A stretch of DNA of 19,642 nucleotides from an uncultured Shinella sp. (GCA_946481465.1 CAMLOC010000003.1:1-19642); one strand, 5' to 3'. Positions 1 to 8,144 are shown, counted from the stretch's first letter. Notes: a model not told the origin generated them from the letters alone. A program made the numbers and translations.

Positions 1-989
1 AACTCGACGGCGCCGCGCCGATCATCGTCTTCCCCTCCAACCACGAGCTTTCGCTGCGCGCGCGCGGCATGGCCCCGGCGACGATCCGTCGCCATCTCGC
101 CGCGCTCGTCGAGGCCGGCCTGATCTTCCGCCGCGACAGCGCCAACGGCAAGCGCTTCTGCCGCCGCGACGAGACGGGCGCGCTGGAGGATGCCTACGGC
201 TTCGACCTTGCGCCGCTGGCGCTGAGGGCCGGCGAGATCTTCGAGGCGGCGGAGGCCGCGCGGGCCGAGGATCGGGCCGAGCGGGCGCTGCGCGGCGCGG
301 TGACGCTGCACCAGCGCGATATCGCCAAGATCCTCGCGACGGCCCTGGAGGAGGGCAGGGCGGGCGACTGGCTCGATTATTCCATGCGGCTGGCCGGTCT
401 TTCGGCGGGGCTTGGCCGGCGCGCCGGCTGCGATCTCCTTGCCGCGCGACGCGACGCCTTGCAGCGCCTCCGGGCAGAAGTGGAAAACGCTTATCTCTCA
501 AGTCTTTCGGAAGAGGAAATGAGCGGCAGTGAGCGTCAAAACGAGCAGCACATACAGAATTCAAACACAGACCATTATTTTGAATCCTACGGCCGGGAAA
601 CTCAAGCGGCGAAGGCGGTGAACGAGGCAGGGCCGGCGCCGGAGCAGAAGATGGCGATCAGCCTCCACCGGCTGGTGCGGCTTTGCCCCGATATTGCCGA
701 TTACGGACGGAACGGCCTGGCGAACTGGGCCGATTTCCTCGCCGCGGCCGATCTCGTGCGCTCCATGCTGGGCATTTCGCCCGATGCCTGGCGCAAGGCC
801 AAGGCGGCGATGGGCGAGCAGGCGGCAGCGGTGGTGATCGCCGTGCTCCTGCAACGGGGCGAGGCGATCCGCTCGCCCGGCGGATATCTGCGCGATCTCA
901 CGGAAAAGGCCGCCCGCGGCACCTTCAGCATCTATCCCATGCTGCAGGCGCTGGAACGCGGCCGTCCGGCGGGGGACGAGGGGCTATAG
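1..989 (+). CDS. repC: RepC plasmid replication initiator, 3' part
   Basis: This is the C-terminal part of RepC, the replication initiator of repABC plasmids and chromids of Alphaproteobacteria. The reading frame is open from base 3, so the true start lies upstream. About 328 codons remain of a family length near 400-440. Visible features are the conserved FPSNHELSLRARGM segment, then a winged-helix-like part (TIRRHLAALVEAGLIFRRDS, GKRF), the FDLAPLALRA motif and a C-terminal domain ending in GYLRDLTEKA and FSIYPMLQAL. Between the two domains, codons at about 480-610 are polar and AT-rich, which breaks the local base composition; in this family the origin lies inside repC. repA and repB would be expected upstream, outside the window. 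The identification is firm; only the 5' end is missing. Confidence 0.95.
   Translation, partial: LDGAAPIIVFPSNHELSLRARGMAPATIRRHLAALVEAGLIFRRDSANGKRFCRRDETGALEDAYGFDLAPLALRAGEIFEAAEAARAEDRAERALRGAVTLHQRDIAKILATALEEGRAGDWLDYSMRLAGLSAGLGRRAGCDLLAARRDALQRLRAEVENAYLSSLSEEEMSGSERQNEQHIQNSNTDHYFESYGRETQAAKAVNEAGPAPEQKMAISLHRLVRLCPDIADYGRNGLANWADFLAAADLVRSMLGISPDAWRKAKAAMGEQAAAVVIAVLLQRGEAIRSPGGYLRDLTEKAARGTFSIYPMLQALERGRPAGDEGL
480..610. other. AT-rich stretch inside repC, probable oriV
   Basis: This part of repC is clearly richer in A and T than its surroundings and encodes the polar linker between the two RepC domains (around SERQNEQHIQNSNTDHY). In characterised repABC plasmids the replication origin maps to an AT-rich segment within repC, so this is the natural origin candidate. 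No obvious iterons were found by eye. The exact edges are my estimate. Confidence 0.55.
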
Positions 990-1000
990 GACCGAGGAAC

Positions 1001-1027
1001 GATAAGCGGGCATTATCCGCCATTATC
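1001..1027 (+). terminator. Weak hairpin just after repC
   Basis: GATAAGCGG (1001-1009) can pair with CCGC and TTATC (1017-1027), with a 2-base bulge and a 7-base loop, 11 bases after the repC stop. It may act as a terminator or RNA-stabilising hairpin. There is no T tract behind it, so intrinsic termination is doubtful. Confidence 0.3.
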
Positions 1028-1125
1028 ACGGTCCGACATGGCGTGCGGTTATTGGCAGGATTGTCGCGTGAACTGCACATGTGGATTCGCCGTGGGCAGG
1101 GGCGGCGAAACGCTCCCCGGCGGCC

Positions 1126-1207
1126 TTGCAATCCCCCTTGCGCAATAAGATGATATTTGTAATCAGGTATCGGGGACCCCGGAGCCGGCCTGTGGCGGCG
1201 GGGGTAG
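1126..1207 (+). promoter_or_regulatory. Promoter region of the iron-uptake locus with IRO (RirA) box
   Basis: The sequence TGATATTTGTAATCA at 1151-1165 fits TGA-N9-TCA exactly, the IRO motif described for the iron regulator RirA in Rhizobiales. It sits in the only AT-rich part of the repC-sigma gap, next to possible -35 elements (TTGCAA at 1126, TTGCGC at 1138) and about 40 bases before the sigma gene start. A G-rich ribosome binding site (GGGGG at about 1200-1204) precedes the ATG at 1208. RirA binding here would repress the locus when iron is plentiful. The motif is short, so the call rests on its position upstream of iron genes. Confidence 0.6.
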
Positions 1208-1732
1208 ATGACGGGATCGGACGTGGCGGAGAAAGACGAGGACCTGCTGGATGTGTTCCTGCGCTTGCAGCCGCATCTTCTCACCTATTTCTCCGGACGC
1301 ACCCGTTCGCGCGAGGATTCGGAGGATCTGGCGCAGGAAGCCTGGATCAAGCTTTCGCGCAATGGCGGGGCGGCGCTTGCCGCGCCCGTGCCCTATCTGC
1401 GCCGCATCGCGCGCAGCCTTGCGATCGACCATTCCCGCGGCAGCGCGCGGCTTCTGACGCCGACCGAGATCGACGTGCTGCTCGACATTCCCGACGAGCG
1501 GGCGACGCCCGAGGATCATCTGGAGCATCGCGATACCCTGCGGCATCTGCAGCAGGCGATGGCCGAATTGCCGGCGCGCCGCCGCGCCATGCTGCTCGCC
1601 TCCCGCGTCGAAAGGCAGCGTCACCGCGAGATCGCCGAGACGTTCGGCGTTTCGGTGCGCACGGTCGAGACCGAGATCCGCAAGGCGCTCGACCATTGCG
1701 GGGAAAAGCTCGCCAGGCTGAACCGCGAATAA
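1208..1732 (+). CDS. FecI-like ECF RNA polymerase sigma factor
   Basis: This 174-residue protein has the ECF sigma layout. Region 2 lies at about residues 10-75, including DLAQEAWIKLS and PYLRRIARSLAIDHSR. Region 4 lies at about 115-165, with the helix-turn-helix HREIAETFGVSVRTVETEIR. Its length and motifs match the FecI group, which is controlled by FecR-type proteins and directs transcription of siderophore receptor genes. The FecR-like and receptor genes that follow complete the classical triad. The ATG at 1208 is chosen because of the G-rich ribosome binding site just upstream. The upstream IRO box suggests iron repression through RirA. It is not the ferric citrate system itself, since the downstream transporter is of Fhu type. 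Confidence 0.9.
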   Translation: MTGSDVAEKDEDLLDVFLRLQPHLLTYFSGRTRSREDSEDLAQEAWIKLSRNGGAALAAPVPYLRRIARSLAIDHSRGSARLLTPTEIDVLLDIPDERATPEDHLEHRDTLRHLQQAMAELPARRRAMLLASRVERQRHREIAETFGVSVRTVETEIRKALDHCGEKLARLNRE

Positions 1733-1780
1733 CGATTTCGCCTTTTTGCGTTTCGTTCGTTATGACTATCGAACGCGTCG

Positions 1781-2740
1781 ATGACGCATGGCGGGCGGGA
1801 ATTGAGGGGCGTTTCGTTGGATCCGGATTTCGAAGCGCTGAAGAGCGAAGCGGCGGCCTGGATCGTGCGCCTGACCTCCGGCGAGGCGCGTGCGCACGAT
1901 GCGGATGCCTTCCGGCGCTGGCGCGGGCAGAGCGCGGCGCATGAGCGCGCCTTCCAGGAGACGGCGCGCCTCTGGAAGGATGTGGGCCGCGCCGCCGCCC
2001 CGCCTGCGCGCAAGGCCGGGCTCACGCGCCGCGCGGTGCTTTCCGGCGGCCTTGCCGCCAGCGGTCTCATCGCCGCCGCCGGGCTTTCCGAACTCGGCTA
2101 CCTGCCCCCGCTCGACGCCCTGACGGCCGACCATGCGACGGCGGTCGGCCAACTGGAGGTCGTGACCCTGCCGGACGGTTCGGTCGCGACGCTCGACGGC
2201 GGCTCGGCCATCGCGCTCGATTTTACGGAGGCGGAGCGGCGCCTGGTCCTGCGGGCCGGCGCGGCGGTGTTCGAGGTGCGGCCCGAGGCGGAACGGCCCT
2301 TCGTGGTGGCGGCGGCGAACGGCGAGAGCGAAACGCGCGGCGGCAGTTTCGCGGTGGAGCACGGCCCCGCCGAAGTCAATGTCGACTGTCTTCGCGGCGA
2401 GATCGCGGTCGCCTGCCTGGATACGATCCGGCTTGGAGCGGGCGAGGGCGTGCGCTACGGCGCCGGCGGCATCAGCGACGTGACGACCGCGGATGCCGAA
2501 ACGTCCGCCTCCTGGCGCAAGGGCCTGCTCACCTTCCGCAATCGCACCGTGGCGGATGTGGTGTCCGACCTCAACCGGCATCGGCGCGGCCGCGTCGTCG
2601 TCGCCGATCGCGCGGCCGGCGCCCGGCGCATCACCGGTGTCTTCCATCTCCGGCGGCCGGAGGAAATCCTTTCCCATCTGGAGACGACGCTGCATCTGCG
2701 GCGCGTCGACATGCCGGGCGGCATCGTGCTGCTCATCTGA
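1781..2740 (+). CDS. FecR-like anti-sigma factor / signal transducer
   Basis: This is the inner-membrane partner of the upstream sigma factor. It relays the siderophore-bound state of the outer-membrane receptor to the sigma factor. The order is: a cytoplasmic N-terminal sigma-binding domain (about residues 18-70, AAAWIVRLTSGEA and FRRWRGQSAAHERAF), a membrane segment (about 85-107) headed by LTRRAVLSGGLAASG, a periplasmic FecR domain (about 120-215, LPDGSVATLDGGSAI), and a C-terminal STN-like fold (about 255-319, ITGVFHLRRPEEIL). The twin arginines before the membrane segment resemble a Tat signal. The start is uncertain: ATG 1781 has a poor ribosome binding site, whereas TTG 1817 has GAGGGG seven bases upstream and gives a 307-residue protein with all domains intact. 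Confidence 0.9.
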   Translation: MTHGGRELRGVSLDPDFEALKSEAAAWIVRLTSGEARAHDADAFRRWRGQSAAHERAFQETARLWKDVGRAAAPPARKAGLTRRAVLSGGLAASGLIAAAGLSELGYLPPLDALTADHATAVGQLEVVTLPDGSVATLDGGSAIALDFTEAERRLVLRAGAAVFEVRPEAERPFVVAAANGESETRGGSFAVEHGPAEVNVDCLRGEIAVACLDTIRLGAGEGVRYGAGGISDVTTADAETSASWRKGLLTFRNRTVADVVSDLNRHRRGRVVVADRAAGARRITGVFHLRRPEEILSHLETTLHLRRVDMPGGIVLLI

Positions 2741-2743
2741 CGC

Positions 2744-2780
2744 GGAAAAAATTGCGGGTTTTCGTTTTCCCATCGTTTCC
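2744..2780 (+). promoter_or_regulatory. Possible FecI-type promoter before the receptor gene
   Basis: The 90-base gap before the receptor holds an AT-rich block unlike its surroundings: GGAAAAAATT at 2744, TTTTCC at 2765-2770 (inverted relative to GGAAAA) and ATCGTTTCC near 2772-2780. The GGAAA-like element and the CGTT element recall FecI/PvdS-type -35 and -10 elements, but the spacing (about 24 bases, or 13 for the alternative CGTT at 2763) does not fit the usual 16-17. It is therefore only a candidate. Confidence 0.25.
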
Positions 2781-2830
2781 CCCTCTGAAAGCCGCGCTCG
2801 CCAAGCCGCGGCAGCAGGCAGAACGGGGGC

Positions 2831-5266
2831 ATGAGGATGATCATTTCGAAGCGGACGAAAAAGGATGGCGCGCGCCGCCGGCGCGGGCTCGCGGGGCTTT
2901 ATGCCGGCGTGTCGCTGGCGATCGGCCTTGCGGCCGTGCCGGCGCTCGCACAGCCGGCCGCCTATTCCGTGCCCGCCGGTTCGCTCGACGGCGCGCTCGC
3001 CCGCTTCGGCGCGACGAGCGGCATCCAGGTTCTCTATGACAGCGCCACGACCGGCCGGCTGAAGAGCCCCGGCGTCAGCGGCGCGCAAAGCCCCGACGCC
3101 GCCCTGACGGCGCTGCTCGCCGGCACGGGCCTCGTCTACCGCTTCACCGGGCCGAAGAGCGTCACCATCCTCGATCCGGCCGGCAATGCCGCCACCGGTT
3201 CCCTCGCCGGCGGCACGGCCCTGCAGGCGATCGTCGTCGAGGGCGAGGAGGCCGGCTGGGGGCCGGTCGACGGCTATGTCGCGAAGAACAGCCTGACCGG
3301 CACCAAGACCGACACGCCGCTGATGGAGACGTCCCAGGCGGTCTCCGTCGTCAGCGCCGGGCAGATCGAGGCGCAGAACGCCTCCTCGATCGGCGCGACG
3401 CTGCGCTATACCGCCGGCGTCGTCGGCGAGACGACCGGCGCGGGCGACACGCGCTACGGCGGGCTCGTCATCCGCGGTTTCGACATGACCGGCGAGGCCT
3501 TCTACCGCGACGGCCTGAAGCTGCCCGGCACGAGCTATGGCGACTTCCAGACCCTCGATCCCTACGGCGCCGAGCGCGTCGAGGTGCTGAAGGGGCCGAC
3601 CTCGGTGCTCTACGGCCAGAACGGCCCGGGCGGCATCGTGAACTATGTCAGCAAGCGGCCGACCGAAACGGCGCTGCGCGAGATCTCCGTCGAGCTCGGC
3701 AATTTCGGCAAATACGAAACCCAGTTCGATTTCTCCGGTCCCTTCAGCGAGGGCAGCGACTGGAGCTACCGCCTGACGGGCGTCGGCCGCATGGCCGAGT
3801 CCCAGGTCGATTTCGTCGATGACGACCGCTTCTTCATCGCCCCGGCGCTGACCTACAGCCCGGACGAGGACACGACGCTGACGATCCTCGGCAGCTACCA
3901 GCGCGACCGGGCCGGCTGGGGCCTGCAGTTCATGCCGGCTTCCGGCACGGTCTTCGACAATGACGGGCGCAGGATCCCGACCGACCGCTTCCTCGGCGAG
4001 AAGGATTTCGACTACTACAACACCGACCAGGCCTCGCTCGGCTACCTGTTCGAGCACAGGGTCTCCGACGAGCTGACGGTGCGCCAGAACGTGCGCTACT
4101 CGCACCTTTCCAACGACCAGAAGATCGTCTACGGCGGCGGCTACCTCAACGAGGCGACGGGCGAGCTTTCGCGCTATGCCGACAACGGCAAGTCGCGCCT
4201 CGACACGATCGCCATCGACAACCAGGTGCAGTACGAGGTCGATACCGGCCCGCTCTCCCACACCCTGCTCGGCGGCCTCGACTATCGCTGGACGCGCTAC
4301 ACCGACATTTCCGACTATTACAATGTCGATCCCATCAATGTCTTCGACCCGGTCTATGGCGCCGATCCGGTCTTCGGCGGCCATACCAACAACACGAAGA
4401 CCTCGCAGAACCAGCTCGGCCTCTACGTCCAGGACCAGATCAAGGTCGACAACTGGTCCTTCGCGCTCGGCGGGCGCTACGACTGGGCCTCGACGGAACT
4501 CGACGACCGTCTTTCCGGCACGAAGACGGACAAGTCGGTCTCCGCCTTCACCGGCCGCCTCGGCGCGCTCTACACCTTCGACAACGGCCTTGCGCCCTAT
4601 GTCAGCTATTCGGAATCCTTCCTGCCGCCGCTGGACGTGTCGTCGACCGGCGCGCTGTTCGAGCCGGAGCGCGGCCGCCAGTGGGAGGCCGGCCTGAAAT
4701 ACCAGGCGCCCGGCTATGACAGCTACATCACCGCCTCGGTCTTCAAGCTGGTGCGCGAGAACGCCATCCGCTGGGACGCGGTGGGCGGCACCTGGGAGGC
4801 GCGCCAGACGGGCGAGATCACCTCGCGCGGCTTCGAACTGGAGGCGGTGGCGAGCATCACGCACAATTTCAACCTGCGCGCCAGCTATACCTATCTCGAC
4901 GTGGAGATCACCGAGGATCCCGACGGCGGCAACAAGGGCCGCTGGCCGACGGCCGTTCCGCGCCACACGGCCTCGCTGTGGGGCGACTATCGCATCGAGA
5001 ACGACGGCGCGTTCGACGGCCTCGGGCTTGGCGCGGGCCTGCGCTATGTCGGCTCCAGCTACGGCGACGAGGCCAACAGCTTCAAGGTGCCGGGCAGCGT
5101 GGTCGTCGATGCGGCGCTCAACTACAAGTTCGACGACGTGACGCTCTCGCTCAACGCCACGAACCTCTTCGACAAGAAATATGTCGCCTCGTGCTTCAAC
5201 GAGACGTTCGGCTGCTTCTACGGCGAGCGGCGCCGCGTCATGGCGAAGGCCACGGTGCGCTGGTGA
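2831..5266 (+). CDS. TonB-dependent siderophore receptor with N-terminal signalling domain
   Basis: This 811-residue outer-membrane receptor imports an iron-siderophore complex using TonB energy. A signal peptide covers about residues 1-41 (cut near AVPALAQ). The STN domain (about 44-113, YSVPAGSLDGALARFG) is found only in receptors that signal to FecR-type proteins, matching the genes upstream. A TonB-box-like stretch lies near 130-138. The plug follows (about 150-270, with RGFD and VEVLKGPTSVLYGQNGPGG), then the 22-strand barrel, ending in the typical aromatic-terminated strand (KATVRW). The two cysteines and YGERR near the end (ASCFNETFGCFYGERR) are typical of the FhuA/FoxA-type siderophore receptor family. 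Together with FhuD and FhuB downstream this points to a hydroxamate or ferrichrome-type siderophore; the substrate is inferred. The start at ATG 2831 has ACGGGGGC just upstream. Confidence 0.93.
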   Translation: MRMIISKRTKKDGARRRRGLAGLYAGVSLAIGLAAVPALAQPAAYSVPAGSLDGALARFGATSGIQVLYDSATTGRLKSPGVSGAQSPDAALTALLAGTGLVYRFTGPKSVTILDPAGNAATGSLAGGTALQAIVVEGEEAGWGPVDGYVAKNSLTGTKTDTPLMETSQAVSVVSAGQIEAQNASSIGATLRYTAGVVGETTGAGDTRYGGLVIRGFDMTGEAFYRDGLKLPGTSYGDFQTLDPYGAERVEVLKGPTSVLYGQNGPGGIVNYVSKRPTETALREISVELGNFGKYETQFDFSGPFSEGSDWSYRLTGVGRMAESQVDFVDDDRFFIAPALTYSPDEDTTLTILGSYQRDRAGWGLQFMPASGTVFDNDGRRIPTDRFLGEKDFDYYNTDQASLGYLFEHRVSDELTVRQNVRYSHLSNDQKIVYGGGYLNEATGELSRYADNGKSRLDTIAIDNQVQYEVDTGPLSHTLLGGLDYRWTRYTDISDYYNVDPINVFDPVYGADPVFGGHTNNTKTSQNQLGLYVQDQIKVDNWSFALGGRYDWASTELDDRLSGTKTDKSVSAFTGRLGALYTFDNGLAPYVSYSESFLPPLDVSSTGALFEPERGRQWEAGLKYQAPGYDSYITASVFKLVRENAIRWDAVGGTWEARQTGEITSRGFELEAVASITHNFNLRASYTYLDVEITEDPDGGNKGRWPTAVPRHTASLWGDYRIENDGAFDGLGLGAGLRYVGSSYGDEANSFKVPGSVVVDAALNYKFDDVTLSLNATNLFDKKYVASCFNETFGCFYGERRRVMAKATVRW

Positions 5267-6141
5267 GACCAGGGGCGCTCCGGCGGCGGGCCTTCCTCGG
5301 CGGGCTCGCCGCCGGCGCCTTGCCGTTCGGGTCCGCGCTTCACGCCGGGCAGGCGCCGGACGCGGTCTGCCTGGAATGGACGTCGGCCGAAATGCTGATG
5401 AGCCTCGGCGTGATGCCGCGCGCCGTCGCCGACCTTGCCGGCTACCGCATCTGGGCCGTCGCGCCGGAGCTTGCGCCATCCGTGCTCGACCTCGGCTCGC
5501 GCGGCGAACCCAGCATGGAGCGCATCGCCGCGCTCAAGCCCGGCCTCATCGTCACCGCCTCGGGCTACGGCCAGGACGAAAGCCGCCTGCGCCGTTTCGC
5601 CCCCGTCGAGACGCTCAGGCTCTACGAAGGCTCCACGGCCGCCCTTGCCGATGCCGAAGGCGAATTCCTGCGCCTTGCCGACCGCCTCGGCCGGCGGCCG
5701 CGGGCGGAGCGGATGATCGCGGATGTCTCCGCAACGCTGGCGGCCTTGCGCGCCGACCTTGCCGCGAAGGACCTGCCGCCCGTCGCCGTCCTCAGCCTGT
5801 TCGACGACCGCCATGCCCGCGTCTATGGCCGCAACGGCCTCTTCCAAGACGTCATGGACCGGCTCGGGGTCCGCAATGCCTGGACGGGCGAGACCTCCGC
5901 CTGGGGGTTCGCCACGGTCGGCTTCGAGAACCTCGTCACGCTCGGCGATTGCGCCGTCGTCGCGCTCCAGCCGGTCCCCGTCCATGTCGACATCCGCATC
6001 CGCCAGAGCCGGCTCTGGGCCGCGCTGCCCGCCGTAAGGCGCGGGCAGGTGGCGAGAATCCCGGCCGTCTGGCCCTTTGGCGGGCTGGCCGCGGCGGAGC
6101 GCTTCGCCCGCTTCCTGCACGGGGCCCTGCTGCGCCAATGA
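5263..6141 (+). CDS. fhuD: FhuD-like periplasmic iron-siderophore binding protein
   Basis: This 292-residue substrate-binding protein hands the ferric siderophore to the FhuB-type permease. The start is GTG 5263, overlapping the receptor stop by GTGA; an upstream extension of the frame would run through the receptor and is not credible. The N-terminus RRRAFLGGLAAGALPFGSA is a good Tat or Sec signal with twin arginines. Motifs of the FhuD/FecB class follow: LEWTSAEMLMSLGVMP, the segment SMERIAALKPGLIV, VYGRNGLFQDVMDRLG, WGFATVGFENL and a C-terminal VWPFGGLAAAERFARFL. It overlaps the permease gene by ATGA, so the three genes are translationally coupled. FhuD-type specificity for hydroxamates is known for the family; here it is inferred. 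Confidence 0.9.
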   Translation: MRPGALRRRAFLGGLAAGALPFGSALHAGQAPDAVCLEWTSAEMLMSLGVMPRAVADLAGYRIWAVAPELAPSVLDLGSRGEPSMERIAALKPGLIVTASGYGQDESRLRRFAPVETLRLYEGSTAALADAEGEFLRLADRLGRRPRAERMIADVSATLAALRADLAAKDLPPVAVLSLFDDRHARVYGRNGLFQDVMDRLGVRNAWTGETSAWGFATVGFENLVTLGDCAVVALQPVPVHVDIRIRQSRLWAALPAVRRGQVARIPAVWPFGGLAAAERFARFLHGALLRQ

Positions 6142-8111
6142 GCCGCCCCGCCGTCCCGCGCGACCCGTTTCTTCCCGTCGTCCTCGTCCTTGCCGCCGTC
6201 GCCGCGGTCATGACGGTGCGCGATGCGCTGCTGCTGCTTCCCGCCGGGCAGTGGATGGCGATCTTCCGGAATGCGCCGCCGGTCGGGCCGGCGGAACTGC
6301 TCGCCCGCTACGCCTTCCTGCCGCAGATCGCCATGGCGCTTCTGGCCGGCGCGGCGCTCGCCCTTTCCGGCGTCCTGTTCCAGCAGGCGCTGCGCAATCC
6401 GCTGGCCGAGCCGACGACGCTCGGCACCTCCGCCGGCGCCGGGCTGGCGCTGACGGCGGCGACGGTCTTCGCGCCCGCGCTGCTGGAGAACGGCCGCGAG
6501 GCGATCGCGCTCGGCGGGGGCGCTCTCGCGACGGGGCTGGTGGCGCTGGTCGCCGCGCGCGGCCGGTTCTCCGCATCCGCCATCATCCTCGCCGGCATCG
6601 TCGTCGCCATGATCGCGGGCGCGGCGACGGGCATGCTGCTCGCGCTCTTCACCGATTACCTCTCCGAGATCTTCGTCTGGCAGAGCGGGTCGCTGGTGCA
6701 GAACGGCGATGGCGCCGCGATCGGCCTTGCGCTCCGCCTTGCCGTCGCAGCTGTCCTCGTCACCGTCTTCCAGCGCCCCGTCGGGCTGCTGTCGCTGCCC
6801 GATTCCTCGGTCTCCTCCCTCGGCGCCAGGCCCTGGCTCGTGCGGCTTCTGGCCCTGTCGCTCGGCGTCGCGCTGGCCGCCAGCGTTGCGGCGGCTGTCG
6901 GGGTGATCGCCTTTGTCGGCCTTGCCGCGCCGGCCTTTGCGCGCGTCTGCGGGGCGCGCACCTTCCGGCAGCTCCTCCTGCGGTCCGGCCTGCTCGGGGC
7001 GCTCGGGCTGCTCCTCGTCGACCGCCTTTCCGCCGCGCTCTTCGAGGGGCTGATGCCGGTCGGGGCCCTGACGGCGGTCATCGGCGCGCCGGTCCTGCTC
7101 CTTCTCCTGCGCCGCCTGCCGCCCGACCGGCCGGAGGCGGCGCCCGACTGGGCGGGCGGCCGCGCGGCGCCGCAAGGCGGCATCCTGCTCGCGCTCGGCC
7201 TTGTCGCCGCGGTCGGCTGCAGCCTTGCCGTCGGCCCGTCGGAGCAGGGCGGCCTGTCGCTGGCGCCGGTCGACTGGCCCTATCTCATGGAATTCCGCGG
7301 CGCGCGCGTGCTGGCCTCGGCCGCGGCGGGGGCGCTGCTGGCGCTTGCCGGCGGCATCCTCCAGCGCATGACCTCCAATCCGCTCGCCGCCCCCGAGGCG
7401 CTCGGCGTTTCGGGCGGTGCGACGATCGCCGTGCTCCTCGTCATCGTGTCGACGACGACGATCGATCCCGTGCTGCTCTCCATCGGCGCGGCGGCCGGCG
7501 CCTTCGCCGTGTCGGCGGCCATCGGCCTTGCGCTGGTGCGCGGCCGGGCGCGGCCGGAGCGCACGCTGCTCGGCGGCCTCGCCGTCACGATGATGGCGAC
7601 GGGCTGGGCCTCCGTCTTCCTCGCCAGCGGCGATCCGCGCACCCTCTGGGCGATGAGCTGGCTGTCCGGCTCGACCTACCGGGTGACGGAAGGGCAGGCG
7701 CTGTTTTCCGCCGCCGCCGCCCTCATCGCCCTCCTTATCGTGCCGCTGCTGCGCCGCCCGCTCACCGTGCTGCCGCTCGGGGCGGAGACGGCGGCGGGTG
7801 TCGGGGTGCATGTGCCGGCGGCCTGGGGCGCAAGCTTCCTGCTTGCCGCCACCGCCACCGCCATCGCCACGCTGGTCGTCGGCCCCTTGAGCTTCGTCGG
7901 CCTCAGCGCGCCCCATGCCGCGCGCCTCCTCGGCATTCGCCGGACCGTCGGCCAGCTGCGGGCGTCCGCCGCCATCGGCGCGACCATGATGGTGCTGGCG
8001 GACTGGATCGGCCGCATCGTCATCTATCCCTGGGAAGTGCCGGCCGGCATCATCGCCGCCTTTGCCGGCGGCGCCTATCTCGCGGCGCTCATCGGCAGGG
8101 GCAGGCGTTGA
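6138..8111 (+). CDS. fhuB: FhuB-like double-length iron-siderophore permease
   Basis: This 657-residue inner-membrane protein consists of two homologous FecCD-type permease halves, each with about ten membrane segments, as in FhuB (about 660 residues). The halves carry equivalent motifs: NPLAEPTTLGTSAGAG near residue 86 and NPLAAPEALGVSGGAT near residue 414. Each half also has the later VGVIAFVGLAAPAFAR or VGPLSFVGLSAPHAAR segment, the loop that contacts the ATPase. The start is ATG 6138, overlapping the fhuD stop by ATGA; the frame is open further upstream but that part is the shadow of fhuD. It needs a FhuC ATPase, which is not encoded next to it. Confidence 0.93.
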   Translation: MSRPAVPRDPFLPVVLVLAAVAAVMTVRDALLLLPAGQWMAIFRNAPPVGPAELLARYAFLPQIAMALLAGAALALSGVLFQQALRNPLAEPTTLGTSAGAGLALTAATVFAPALLENGREAIALGGGALATGLVALVAARGRFSASAIILAGIVVAMIAGAATGMLLALFTDYLSEIFVWQSGSLVQNGDGAAIGLALRLAVAAVLVTVFQRPVGLLSLPDSSVSSLGARPWLVRLLALSLGVALAASVAAAVGVIAFVGLAAPAFARVCGARTFRQLLLRSGLLGALGLLLVDRLSAALFEGLMPVGALTAVIGAPVLLLLLRRLPPDRPEAAPDWAGGRAAPQGGILLALGLVAAVGCSLAVGPSEQGGLSLAPVDWPYLMEFRGARVLASAAAGALLALAGGILQRMTSNPLAAPEALGVSGGATIAVLLVIVSTTTIDPVLLSIGAAAGAFAVSAAIGLALVRGRARPERTLLGGLAVTMMATGWASVFLASGDPRTLWAMSWLSGSTYRVTEGQALFSAAAALIALLIVPLLRRPLTVLPLGAETAAGVGVHVPAAWGASFLLAATATAIATLVVGPLSFVGLSAPHAARLLGIRRTVGQLRASAAIGATMMVLADWIGRIVIYPWEVPAGIIAAFAGGAYLAALIGRGRR

Positions 8112-8144
8112 ACGCCCGCCGTCTTTCCGGCTGCGCCGCCGCGT

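Noticed and set aside
1753..1776. CGTTCG / CGAACG inverted repeat between the sigma and FecR-like genes
   Set aside because: Only six paired bases with a ten-base loop; expected by chance in this base composition.
1766..5479. 1237-residue open frame on the minus strand opposite the FecR-like and receptor genes
   Set aside because: It is low-complexity (Arg, Ala, Val-rich), matches no family, and lies antisense to two well-supported genes. It is a GC-rich shadow frame.
5181..6137. N-terminal extension of the permease frame upstream of ATG 6138
   Set aside because: This stretch is the shadow of the fhuD gene; the protein starting at 6138 has the full family length.
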